DNA of 64,000 bases from Chondromyces crocatus (lineage in GTDB: Bacteria > Myxococcota_A > Polyangia > Polyangiales > Polyangiaceae): contig NZ_CP012159.1 of assembly GCF_001189295.1 (NCBI RefSeq), forward strand, positions 6,402,525 through 6,466,524, in the 5' to 3' direction. Shown one piece after another: positions 10,901-20,500 of this stretch (positions are counted from its first letter, which is position 1; each line of letters starts with the position of its first letter). Position numbers and translations under genes: made by a program. The notes beneath the pieces are model-generated. The model was not told the origin of the DNA, made no database searches, and saw only the letters and a list, made by a program, of their open reading frames with translations.

Positions 10901-11516
10901 CCAGGGACGAGGAGCAAGCCGTGTCCACGGTCATGCATGGCCCTTGCAGGCCCAGCGTGTAGGAGAGACGTCCGGCGGCGACGCTGAGCAGGTTGCCCGT
11001 CATCCCGTAGGCGTCCTGCTCGGTGCGAGGTCGCTGCTCGACGAGGCGAGCATAGTCGGTCGTGAGCGCACCGACGAACACCCCCGTGCGGCTCCCTTCG
11101 AGCGTTCCCGCGAGGATGCCTGCGTCTTCGAGGGCCTCCCATCCGACCTCCAGCAGCAGGCGGTGCTGAGGATCGAGCGACACGGCCTCGCGCGGAGAGA
11201 TGCCGAAGAACGCTGCATCGAACGCATCCACGGCCTCCGTGAGGAGCCCCGCCCAGCGAGGGACATCTCCTTCCGGGGACACTCCCACGAGTGCCCATCG
11301 GTCGGCGAGCGGGCCGACGGCATCACGGCCTTCGAGGAGCAGGTCCCAGAACGCGCTCGGGCTCGATGCGCCACCGGGGAAGCGGCAGCCGATCCCGACG
11401 ATGGCGATCGGCTCGTACTTCTCCCGCTCCAGCGCGTCTCGCTCGTCGAGCGTGCGGCGCAGCGCCAGGGTGGCTTCACGCAGCCGCTCGAGGAGCTGGT
11501 CTTGCCGTTGCGTCAT
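4920..11516 (-). CDS. Type I PKS module KS-AT-DH-ER-KR-ACP (fully reducing; CmdB-like)
   Basis: 2198 aa. Residues 1-33 are a charged coiled-coil docking segment. KS spans about 35-460 with catalytic Cys201 in DTACSSS. AT spans about 560-870 with Ser656 in GHSMGE and Arg681, 25 residues later, where an extender AT binds the malonyl carboxylate. DH spans about 930-1200 with His961 in a complete HxxxGxxxxP motif. ER spans about 1480-1790 (GLNFVDVL, then a nucleotide loop at about 1630). KR spans about 1825-2000 (GGLGGLG, LED element). ACP Ser2137 is in LGLDSLMG. One extension with full reduction to a methylene is expected. The AT has an IDVVQ element and VASH, seen in methylmalonyl-type ATs, but GHSMG is not diagnostic, so the extender call is tentative. 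The acidic C-terminal tail (EAEAWVDTEL) is suited to docking with the TubC-type domain of the next protein. Both ends overlap neighbours by four bases. Confidence 0.97.
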   Translation of the reverse strand: MTQRQDQLLERLREATLALRRTLDERDALEREKYEPIAIVGIGCRFPGGASSPSAFWDLLLEGRDAVGPLADRWALVGVSPEGDVPRWAGLLTEAVDAFDAAFFGISPREAVSLDPQHRLLLEVGWEALEDAGILAGTLEGSRTGVFVGALTTDYARLVEQRPRTEQDAYGMTGNLLSVAAGRLSYTLGLQGPCMTVDTACSSSLVSVHLACRSLRAGECDLALAGGVNLMLSADVMEGTSRTQALSPDGRCKTFDALANGFARGEGCGLLVLKRLSDAQRDGDPIRALIRGSAINQDGRSTGMTAPNVLAQEALLHEALENARVTSDQIGFVETHGTGTSLGDPIEVEALRAVLGAARPDGSRCLLGAVKTNVGHLEAAAGVAGLIKAALALQHEAIPGNLHLRQLNPRISLEGTPFVLPTETVTWPRQERRRLAGVSSFGISGTNAHVVLEEAPAQNTPDRTGSSPPDEPTAAALVVVSARNEQALADAAGRLGEHLQAHPELELPDVAFSLARTRTEMPHRLAIAATSREGLLEALATASRGETPAGGARGRVELRRRPEVIFVFPGQGSQWAGMGRQLLAEEPVFREALEASDRAVRAEAGWSLLQTLEGSPDALPLERIDVVQPVLFAIEVALSALWRSWGVEPDGVVGHSMGEVAAAHVAGVLSLADAVAVICCRSQLLRRLSGQGEMALVELSFEAAEAALAGYEDRLSVAVSNSPRATVLSGDPEALGQVMARLEGQGVFCRRVKVDVASHSPQVDPLEEELTRGLRDLRPQPARMRMQSTVTALPVEGPELGASYWVTNLRQPVRFAQTVEALLDGRHRLFVEMSPHPLLVTAIEEMRHAKGDPGGALASLWRERAERSALLESLGALWAQGQAVSWDRVLRDGGLRVTLPTYPWQRQRYWVDLSAHRKTGHRGHAGEHPLLGEGLSVSASAGMHLWETTLDHDRLPWLQDHRVQGLLVFPGAGYLEMALSAGRSLWGEHPLAVTDVALIEALTPADDEPTTVQMVTSTQGEALARFQIASQRPAATSAGWTVHARGMLRRLDHASAPDRVDLGALRARFDQVLAGEEIYRLLSARGLDYGPTFRGLLELRRGSHEALGRVSLPEPASVAAGYQLHPALLDACLQTVAGALDDPERRAWMPVALGAFEMAQPPTGEIWCHVRFTQDDPASLAPVTSRPDVRAPRRQRVDLSVLDASGTRIAELSGLVVQQLSQGARRHDPMADWFLEVGWIQSSVGPSRLTPGRYLLIGDGDGLERELASALEEAGHVVLCAAFGTSTEPGLGASSIDSASLETIRAQLSDAFGGQPPTAVVHLRTAAGRATPSTSAPLNTPGDSTTPLDGQALEADLCALYDSVLHTVQALATMAYRAPPRLWLVTRGAQPVAQRIVSLDQAPLLGLGRVIAMEHPELRCARVDLDPFSHTPQLQALLAELLADGDEHEVALRGTSRHVARFRHAPPRPLQPLTQLEPVEGRPFRLEIEPPGVLDGLELRPVARRAPGPGEVEIAVEAAGLNFVDVLKALGIYPGMKDGPVVLGGECAGQVVRVGPGVEGLVAGQPVLAMAPCSFGSHVTVGARSVAPRPSALTPAQAAAIPAVFMTAWYGLVHLARLQAGERVLVHSATGGTGQAALQIARHLGAEIFATAGSPEKRAWLREQGIAHVMDSRSLHFADEVLAATRGEGVDVVLNSLSGDAIEASLSALAPDGRFIELGKTDIHADRALGLAHFKKSLSYSAVDLAGLSERRPQRFSALLHEVVALFARGVFAPLPVETFPISRASEAFRKMAQAQHLGKLVLVTDDATARLRITATAGPRIRPDASYLVTGGLGGLGLSVARWLAEKGAGHLVLIGRSGAATAAQQAAVAELAATGTRLTLVKGDVAMRTQIEPAFDAIRSSGMPLAGILHAAGLLEDGLLLHQSPNAFRRVMAPKILGALNLDALAANAPLDFFVLYASGAGLLGSPGQGNYAAASTFLDAFAHHRRARGLPALSVDWGVFSEVGLAIAHDDRAARLASRGAQSLTPAQGIEALERLLDGGSPQTAVVPLDVAQWLASYPAAASSPMFSDLHVERPTLTAHASAETLAERLARATSEERGPLLQALVRGEVSRVLRLPESSLDIGAPLTSLGLDSLMGLELRHRLSRSTTVDIPVARLLSDMTIERLSSLLVHPTSGPTAAPVERQEAEAWVDTEL

Positions 11517-14500
11517 TCGACCCGTCTCCTCCCGTCCTTTGCGCCACGCTCGGCGTATCCCTTCGCCCGCGCGAGGGACTCGTCGAGCAAGGCGAGCAGT
11601 CCCTCCTCGTCCAGGTCATCGAGAGGGGTCGGGTCATCTTCCTGGGGCTCCTCATGGGCGACAGGCGTCGCGCCCGGGTCCAGCAGAGGAGCGAGCTGGC
11701 TGGTCAGGTGATCGCTCAGCGCCACGACCGTCGGGTAAGTCCACAGCAGGGTCGCAGGCATCCTGAAGCCGAGGCCAGCTTCGAGGCGGTTGCGCAGCTC
11801 GAGGCCCATCAGCGAGTCCATGCCCAGGCTGGTGAGGGGGGCGCTCGTGTCGAAGCGGGCCTCCGGAATGCGCAGGACCCGAGCAGCTTCCTCACGGACG
11901 AAGGCTTGCAGGACGACAGGGCGCTCGGCGGGTGCTGCGCGCGCGAGCCGTTCGGTGAGCGGAACGCCCTGCGCCGTGCGCGAGGTGCGGGAGGACGTCT
12001 CGGCCAGCAGCCGTGACAGCATCGGGGAGGAGGCCGCTGCCGGATAGAACTCCACCCATTGCCGTACATCGAGCGGCACCACGCCCGCCTGCGAGCGCTC
12101 TGCGTCCAGCAGACGCTGGAGCGCTTCGAGGCCCTCCTCGGGCGTGAAGCTCCGCATGCCGCGCGCAGCGAGGCGGGTGCCCCGGTTGTCCTGCGCAGCG
12201 GCCAGACCGACCTCGGAGAAGGCGCCCCAGTCGACGCTCAGCGCCGGTAGCCCGCGTGCCCTGCGATGATGGGCCAGGGCATCGAGGAAGGTGTTGGCCG
12301 CAGCGTAGTTGCTTTGGCCGGGGGAGCCGAGCAGCCCGGCTGCCGAAGCGTAGAGGACGAAGAAGTCCAGGGGAGCTCTGCGGGTCAGCGCATCCAGGTG
12401 CAGCGCCCCGAGGATCTTCGGGGCCATCACCCTGCGAAACTGAGCCGCTGTCTGCTGCATGAGGAGGCCGTCCTCCAGCACTCCGGCCGTGTGGATGACG
12501 CCACGCAGCGGCAGTCCCGACGCGTCCACCTGGGAGAGGATCCGCTCGACGTCGGCCCGCTGCGCGACATCGGCGGGTGCCACCGTGACGCGAGCGCCGA
12601 TGGCTTCGATCTCGGCCACGGCCGCCTTCTGCGCTGCGGTCGTCACGCCTGTGCGGCCCACGAGCACGACATGGCCGGCGCCCCTCTCCGCGAGCCACTT
12701 CGCGACGCGAAGGCCGAGGCCGCCGAGCCCTCCGGTCACGAGGTAGCTGGCCTCGGCACGGGGCGCGGTAGGCGATGGCTGCGGGGCGACGGACGGGAGG
12801 TCCGGCGGGGCGTGGAGGAAGCGCGCGACGAGGCGCCTGGCATCACGGAAGGCGATCTCGTGCTCGCCGTCGTCCGCCAGCAGCTCGGTGAGGAGCATCT
12901 GGAGGTCGTGTGCGGAGTGGATGGCGGCGAGATCGAGGCGCGTGCAGCGGAGTTCTGGGTGCTCCATGGCGATGACGCGGCCGAGGCCGAGCAGGGGGGC
13001 CTGGTCGAGCGAGAGGAGGCCGACCTCGACGGGCTGCGTGCCGCGGGTGACCAGCCAGAGCCGGGGAGGATCCCGGTACGCCATGGCGGTGAGGGCCTGC
13101 ACCGTGTGCAGCACGCTGTCGTAGAGCATGCCGAGGGCATTCCCGAGCGCCTTCGCGTCGAGCGGCTCATCGTCGGTCGCGCCACGCTGGGGTGGTTCGT
13201 CGAGGGCGCGCAGGTGCACGAGAGCTGTCGGAGGTCGCTCTCCGAAGGCATCGGCGAGCAATGCGCGGACACCTGCCGGGGTCGTGTCGTCGATGGGCCA
13301 GGTGCCCCTGGGGACCTCCCCCGGAGCGCTGGCGACGGCGTGCACGACGACATGGCCTGCGCGTTCGAGGGCCTCGCGAAGCGAGAGGCCCAGGTCTCCT
13401 CCGTGGCCGAGCAGCAGGTAGCGGCCCGGAGCCGGGCGTGCCGCTCGCGCTGGGGCCTCGCTCCACGAAAGATCCAGGAACCACTCGGCCATCGGGTCCT
13501 GGCGGCGAGCCCCTCGGGCGAGCTGCTGTACCACCAGGCCAGAGAGCCGGGCGATCAAGGCACCGCTTGCATCGACGATCGACAGGTCGGCGCTCTTGCG
13601 TCGGGGTGTGGGGGGACCCGATCGAGGAGTTGATTCGTCGGGCGCTCTCGATGCCCGAGGCGCCTCGGCAAAGCGCACGTGACACCAGAGTTCACCGGCG
13701 GGTGGCTGCACCACCTCGAGGGCCCCGAGGGCTACCGGCATCCAGGCACGACGCTCCGGGTCGTCGAGCGCGCCCGCCATGGCCTGCATGCAAGCATCGA
13801 GCAGCGCCGGGTGCAGTCGGTAGCCCGTCGTGGTCCCTGCGGCCTCCGGCAGGCACACCTTTCCGAGCGCCTCATCAGCGCCTCTTCGCAGCTCGAGGAG
13901 ACCGCGGAACGCCGGCCCGTACACCAGGCCCATCTCGCTCAGCAGGGCATGGATGGCCTCGCCGGAGAGCACCTTTCGCAGGCGTGCGCGCACCGCCCCG
14001 AGGTCCACACGGGCTGGTGCTTCTGCAGGCGCCACGAGACCGAGTGTGCCGCGGGCATGGACAGTCCAGTCTCCATCCTGTCCAGCACCGCGCCGGCTCG
14101 CGACCTGCATCTGGACGTTCCCGTCCGCCTGCGGGGTCGTCACGAGCTGGACCGGCGTGGTCTCGTCGTCCGTGAGCGTCAAGGCCTCGACGAGCGCCAC
14201 GTCGGTGACGGCGAACGGTCGCTCCCCCCACAGGGTGCGGCCTGCGCAGAGCGCCATTTCCAGGTAACCGGCCCCCGGAAAGACCACCAGATCCTGCACC
14301 CGGTGATCTCTCAGCCACGGCAACCGGCCGAGATCCAGCGTCGTCTCCCACACGCGCAAGCCAGACAGGGTCGACACCGAGAGCGCCTCACCCAGGAGTG
14401 GATGACCTCCCGCATGCCTGCGAGGGTCAGCATTCTGTGCGATGGGTCCGTCGATCCAGTAGCGCTCTCGTTGCCAGGGATACGTCGGTAGCGACACCCG

Positions 14501-17500
14501 TCGTCCCTCGCCTCGCAGCACACGGTCCCACGCCACGGGCTGTCCTTGAGCCCACAGCGCACCGAGCGACTCGAGCAGCGCCGATCGCTCCGCGCGCTCT
14601 CGCCGCAGCGAGGCCAGCGCGCTCCCCGGCGGCCCCTTGGCCTGGCGCATCTCCTCGATGGCCGTCACCAGCAGCGGGTGCGGGCTCATCTCCACGAACA
14701 GGCCATACCCGCCGTCCAGCAGCGCCGTCACCGTCTGGGCGAACCGCACTGGCTGCCGCAGGTTGGCCATCCAGTAGCTGGCCCCGAGTTCCGCCCCTTC
14801 GACCGGGGTCGTGGTGACGGTCGACCGCATAGGTACCCGGGCGGCCTGCGGCGAGATCGCGCCCAACCCGCTCATCAGGTCCTGTGTCAGCGGATCGACC
14901 TGCGGACTGTGGCTCGCCACGTCCACCTTCACCCTCCGGCAGAAGATGCCCCTGGCTTCCAGCCGCGACACGACCTGCCCGAGGGCCTCGGGCTCGCCCG
15001 AGAGCACGGTCGCGCGTGGGCTGTTGCTCACCGCCGCACTCAGCTTGTCCTCGTAGCCCACGAGCGCTTCCTGCGCGGCTTCGAGCGACAGCTCGACCAG
15101 CGCCATCTCGCCCTGCCCACTCAGCCGACGCAGGAGCTGGCTGCGACGGCAGATCACCGCAACCGCGTCCTCGAGCGAGAGCACCCCGGCGACGTGAGCT
15201 GCGGCCACCTCGCCCATGCTGTGGCCCACCACGCAGTCTGGCTTCACCCCCCACGACTGCCACAGGGCGGAGAGCGCCACCTCGATGGCGAACAGCACCG
15301 GCTGCACCACGTCGATGCGATCGAGAGAGGCCCCCTCGTCGGCTCGGAGCGCTTCCAGGAGGGACCACCCGGCTTCGGCACGAATCGCCTGATCGCAGGC
15401 CTGCAGTGCCTCCCGGAAGACCGGCTCCTCGGCGAGAAGCTGCCGGCCCATCCCTGCCCACTGTGAACCTTGTCCGGGAAACACGAACACCACCTTGGGC
15501 CGAGCGCCCATCTCGACACGCCCACGACTCCCTCCCGCAGGGGTCTCTCCCAGCGAGGCGGCGTGAAGCGCATCGGCGAGTGTCTCGCGCGACGAAGCCG
15601 AGATGGCCAGGCGGTGCGGCAATGCGCTTCGCGTCGTCGCCAGGCTGAAGGCGACTGCGTCGAGCCCCTGTTCGGAGTGCGCTTGCAGGTGTGCGTACAA
15701 CCTTCCCGCTGCAGCGCTCAGTCCCGCATCGCTCCTTGCCGACACCACCAAAAGCTCCGTGGCGTCCAGCCTGGGAGTCGATCCAGGAGGCAGAACTGCG
15801 GCCGGCGTCGCAGGGCTCGTTTCGACATCGCTGCCTTCCGAGCCTCCGGGAGATTCTTCAAGGACGATGTGCGCATTCGTCCCGCTGATGCCGAACGAAC
15901 TCACACCCGCCAGGCGACGCCGCGTCTGACGTGGCCAACCCACCGTCGCCGTCGGGATCACGAACGGCGTCCCCTCCAGCGAGATCCTCGGGTTCAGCTG
16001 CCGGAAGTGCAGGTTTCCGGGGATGGCTCCGTGCTCCAGCGACAGGACGGCCTTGATCACGCCAGCGACACCGGCTGCAGGCTCGAGATGGCCGATGTTC
16101 GTCTTCACCGCCCCCAGCACGCACGTCGCTCCATCGGTCCGGGGCCTGCCCACCACCTCGCGGAGGGCATCGAGCTCGATCGGATCGCCCAGCGGCGTTC
16201 CGGTCCCGTGCATCTCGACGTACCCGATCTCGTGCGCTGAGACCCCGGCGTGCGTCAGCGCCTTGCGGAGCATGTCCTGCTGGGAGAGCACGTTCGGAGC
16301 GGTGAGGCCGCTCGACTTGCCGTCTTGATTGACGGCCCACCCACGCACCAGGGCCCAGATGCGGTCGCCATCGCGGCGTGCGTCGGAGAGTCGCTTCAGG
16401 ACCAGAAGGCCAGCGCCTTCCCCTCGAACGAACCCGTTCGCGCGCGCGTCGAGCGTCTTGCAGCGGCCGTCCGGCGAGAGCGCCTGCGTGCCCGCCAGCG
16501 CGGCCATGGCGTACGGGGAGAGGATCAGGTTGACGCCTCCCGCCAGGGCCAGATCGCAGTCCCCCGAGCGCAGGCTCTGACAGGCGAGTGAAATGGCCAC
16601 CAGGGACGACGAGCACGCGGTATCCACGGCGACGCACGGGCCCTGGAAGCCGAGCGTGTACGAGATGCGTCCAGCTGCCGTGCTGAGCAGATTCCCCGTG
16701 GTGGAGTAAGCATCGACATGCTGGATGCCGCGCTCGATCAGGCGGTGCTGGTAATCGAGCGCGTTGAGGCCGGTGAACACGCCGGTCGCGCTGCCCGTGA
16801 GCCGCTCAGAAGGCTGCCTCGCGTGCTCCAGGGCCTCCCAGGCGATCTCGAGGAGCAAGCGCTGCTGCGGGTCGAGGCTCGTCGCCTCGCGCGGCGAGAT
16901 GCCGAAGAAGGCGGCGTCGAAACCATCGACCTGATCGAGCAGCGCGGCCCGTCGCGTCTCAGGCCGGTCGCCGGGGATCGCTTCCTGTGGCCAGCGATCG
17001 GACGGAATTTCCACCACGGCGTCGACCCCCTGCTCCAGCATGCGCCAGTAAGCGTCGGGACCGTCGGCACCTCCCGGGAAGCGGCAGGCCATCCCCACGA
17101 TCGCCAGCGGCTCGTCAACCCGCGCGACCTCCTCCTGCGCGCTGGATGTCGTCTGCTCGACGCGCTCTTCCTCCATGCCGAGGTCCAGGCGCGCGAGGAG
17201 GTGGCGGGCCAAACTGGACACCTCGGGGTACGTGAAAAACAGCGCTGCCTGAAGCTTGGTCCCCAGGCTGCTCTCGAGACGATTGCGCGTCTCCAGGCTC
17301 GTCAGCGAGTCGAGTCCGAGGTTCGTGAAGGGGACGTCACGCCCGATGCGGGTGGGCGCGAGGCGCAGCACGCGGCCGAGCTGCTCGCTCACATGGCTCT
17401 CGAGCATCGCCAGGCGTTCCGCGGGAGACGCCTTGGCCAGGCTGTCTCGCATGCTTGCGGTCTCGACTTCGTGGGGCTGGGATGGCTCCCGAGGTAGCTC

Positions 17501-20500
17501 CGACAGGTAGCGCATGCCCGCGGCTTGCGGAATCGACTCGAGCCATCGACGCAGCGAGAAGCGGAAGAGGCCAATCTCGGCGCGAGGATGCGCGAGGGCG
17601 CGGCCGAACAGCTCCAGCCCCTCCTCGGTGGTGAAGCTTTCGAGCCCCTGCGAGGCGAGCCGCTGGCTCCGCTGATCCGGTGCGGCGACGCCGACGCCCG
17701 AGAACAGCCCCCACTGGAGGCTGGTCGTCGACGACCCCTCGGCCGTGCGCGCTTGCGCGAAAGCGTCCAGGAAGGCGTTGCTCGAGGCATACGCGGCTTG
17801 TCCTGGCACCCCCAGCAACGAGGACACCGAGGAGTACAGCATGAAGAAATCGAGGGGCTGGTCCCGGGTCGCCGCATGGAGGTTCCACGCACCGAGGACC
17901 TTGGGACGCAGGGTCGCCCAGAGCTGTGCCTCGCCCAGCTCCAGCAACGTTCGATCCGCCACGACCGCGGCCGCATGCACCACACCACGGAGCGGAGACA
18001 TCGACCCCCGGATCTCGCTGACGATACGCTCGACGTCGGTCCGCAGTGCGACGTCGCCCTGGAGCACCCGCAGCACCGCCCCCGAAGCTTCGAGGGCCCG
18101 AAGCTCCGCACGCGCCTCCTCCGAAGGTGCACTTCGTCCGACCAGCGCCAGCGAGCGTGCTCCCCTGTCGACCATCCAGCGGGCCAGTGCGAGGCCGAGC
18201 CCGCCCAGCCCACCGACGATGAGGTAGGTCCCCTCCCCGTCGCGCATCGATGGTGTCGCCGCCCGCTCGCCGGGGAGGCTGCCGCGCACGAGGCGTGCGA
18301 CGAAGCGCCCGTCTGGACGCAGGGCGATCTGTTCTTCGCCGTCCTGCGCCGAGAGTTCCCGCAGGAGGGAGTCCACTTCTCCCGTCCATGGGATGGACGG
18401 CAGGTCGATCCGTTTGCAGGAGAGTTCTGGGTGTTCGAGTGCGATCACGCCGCCCAGCCCCCAGAGCGTCCCCTGAACGGCCGAGACCCCCCCCGGTCCT
18501 GCTGAGCGTGAACCGCGTGTGACCAGGAAGAGGGGCGGAGGATCGCGAAATGCACGGCGCAAGATGGCTTGCACCAGGTGCACTGCCGCGAAGGGACCAC
18601 GGCGCAGGTCGGCCTCCAGGGTGGCTGGCGTCGTCTCGGCCCACGAGGTCGCCTCGAGGCCACCACAATGGATCACGCCGCGGCACGCACGCGGCAGGTG
18701 CGCTGCGAGTTTTCCGGGGTCCGCACCGTCGACCTCGACGCACGGCTCGCCACGCGCTCGCAGGGCCATGGCCAGCGCAGCTCCTGTCCCGTGAGGTCCA
18801 CCGAGCACGAGCCAGGAGGCCGGCTCTGGAGTGCTGGAGAGACGGATCACATCTCGCCCAGGCGTCGCGTTTCCCGGAAGCTGGCGGGCGTCTGGCGCTT
18901 GTTCGAACTGCGGGAGATCACGGCGACGCCACGCCACCTCGTGGACGCACGCATCCAACGGGTCCTCCGCAGCGCCGAGCGGGGCAAAGCGCAATCCGCG
19001 CACCTCGAGCAGGGGAAGTCCTTCGTCATCCAGGATCGTCAGCGTCGCTTGCTGCGCATTTCCGCACGCATGCACCCAGATCTGCTCGGGGAGGCGACGG
19101 CGGAGCCGCACGCCAGAGAGCATCACGGGGACCAGGAGGCGGTCGGGAGACTGCGAGATCACCAGCGCCATCAGGACCTGAAGCGCGCCATCGAGCAGGA
19201 CCGGGTGACCGTGGAACATGGCCGCCCCGTCGGTCTCCTCATCCCCGGGCAGCGCGCTGGGGAGCCTCACCCGACCGAGCGCCACGCCGTCTCCCAGCCA
19301 GAGTCGCTCCACGCTCTGGAGACGGGGACCGTAGATGACCCCCAGTCGCTCCAGGCGAGCATGGTGCTCCGCGACATCGAGTTCGCGCCTGCATCGCTCC
19401 TGGATCCTCGAGAGCGTCTCCCCCGCGGACGTCTGCTCTTCTCCTCGAACCTGACGCAGTTCCGCGCGCCCATAGCGTTCCCACGCCACGGCAGCGCGAG
19501 CACGGCTGGCGATCTCCACCGCCGCGCCAGCATCCGACCGTACGATCGAAAGCTCCAGGATGGCGCAGGGCAGTGAGAGCATCTTCTCCAGACGCAGCTC
19601 GGAGATCTCGAAGCCGCTGGAGCCGTAGAGCGAGGCTCCTGCCGCGAGGACCATCTCCAGGGTGGCGCTTCCCGGGAGGATCTCGTCATCACCGATGCGG
19701 TGATCGGAGAGCCACGGAACGCGACGGGAGACATCGTTTTGCTGCCAGAACTGCTCTCCTGGATGCCGTGAGGACGTGAATGGGGCGCCCAGCAAGGGAT
19801 GCTGCCCCGAGGCTGCCACCTTGCCGTGATGGACGACGGGCGGCGTTTGCGTGTCCAGCCAGAAGCGCTCGCGCTGCCAGGGGTACGCCGGTAGCGGCAC
19901 CACCCGTCCCCCCGAGGGGAACAGGGGGCGGAAGTCGACGTCGACGCCCCGCACCCAGACCTCTCCCAGCGCCTCGAGCATCGATCTCCGCTCGTCCGAG
20001 CCCCGGCGCAGCGAAGCGATGGCCGCGCTTTCCCCGCTTCCACCACGCTGTTCCCGCAGGTGCTCTTCCAAGGCAGGCACCAGGATCGGGTGGGGGCTGA
20101 TCTCGACGAAGATCGTGGGCCCATGGGTGAGCAGCTCCTGGATCGTCCGTGAGAACAGCACCGGAGCACGCAGGTTCGAGGCCCAGTAGGCCCCATCCAG
20201 CGCGGCTCCCGTCACGTCCGCGCCCGTGACGGTGGACCGCATCGTGAGCGTCGCCTCTCCTGGCGCGAGGTCGCCCAGCATCGACCGCAGCTCGTCCAGC
20301 AGCGGATCCATCTGGGGGCTGTGGCTCGCCACGTCCACCTTCACGCGGCGACAGAACACCCCCCGCTGCTCCAGTGTGGCGAGGACCTTCTCGAGTGCGT
20401 CTGGATCTCCGGACAGCACCGTGGAGCGAGGCCCATTGCTCACCGCCACACTCAACCGCCCCTCGTGGCCCAGCAGCGCGGCCTCGGCCTCGGCCATCGT

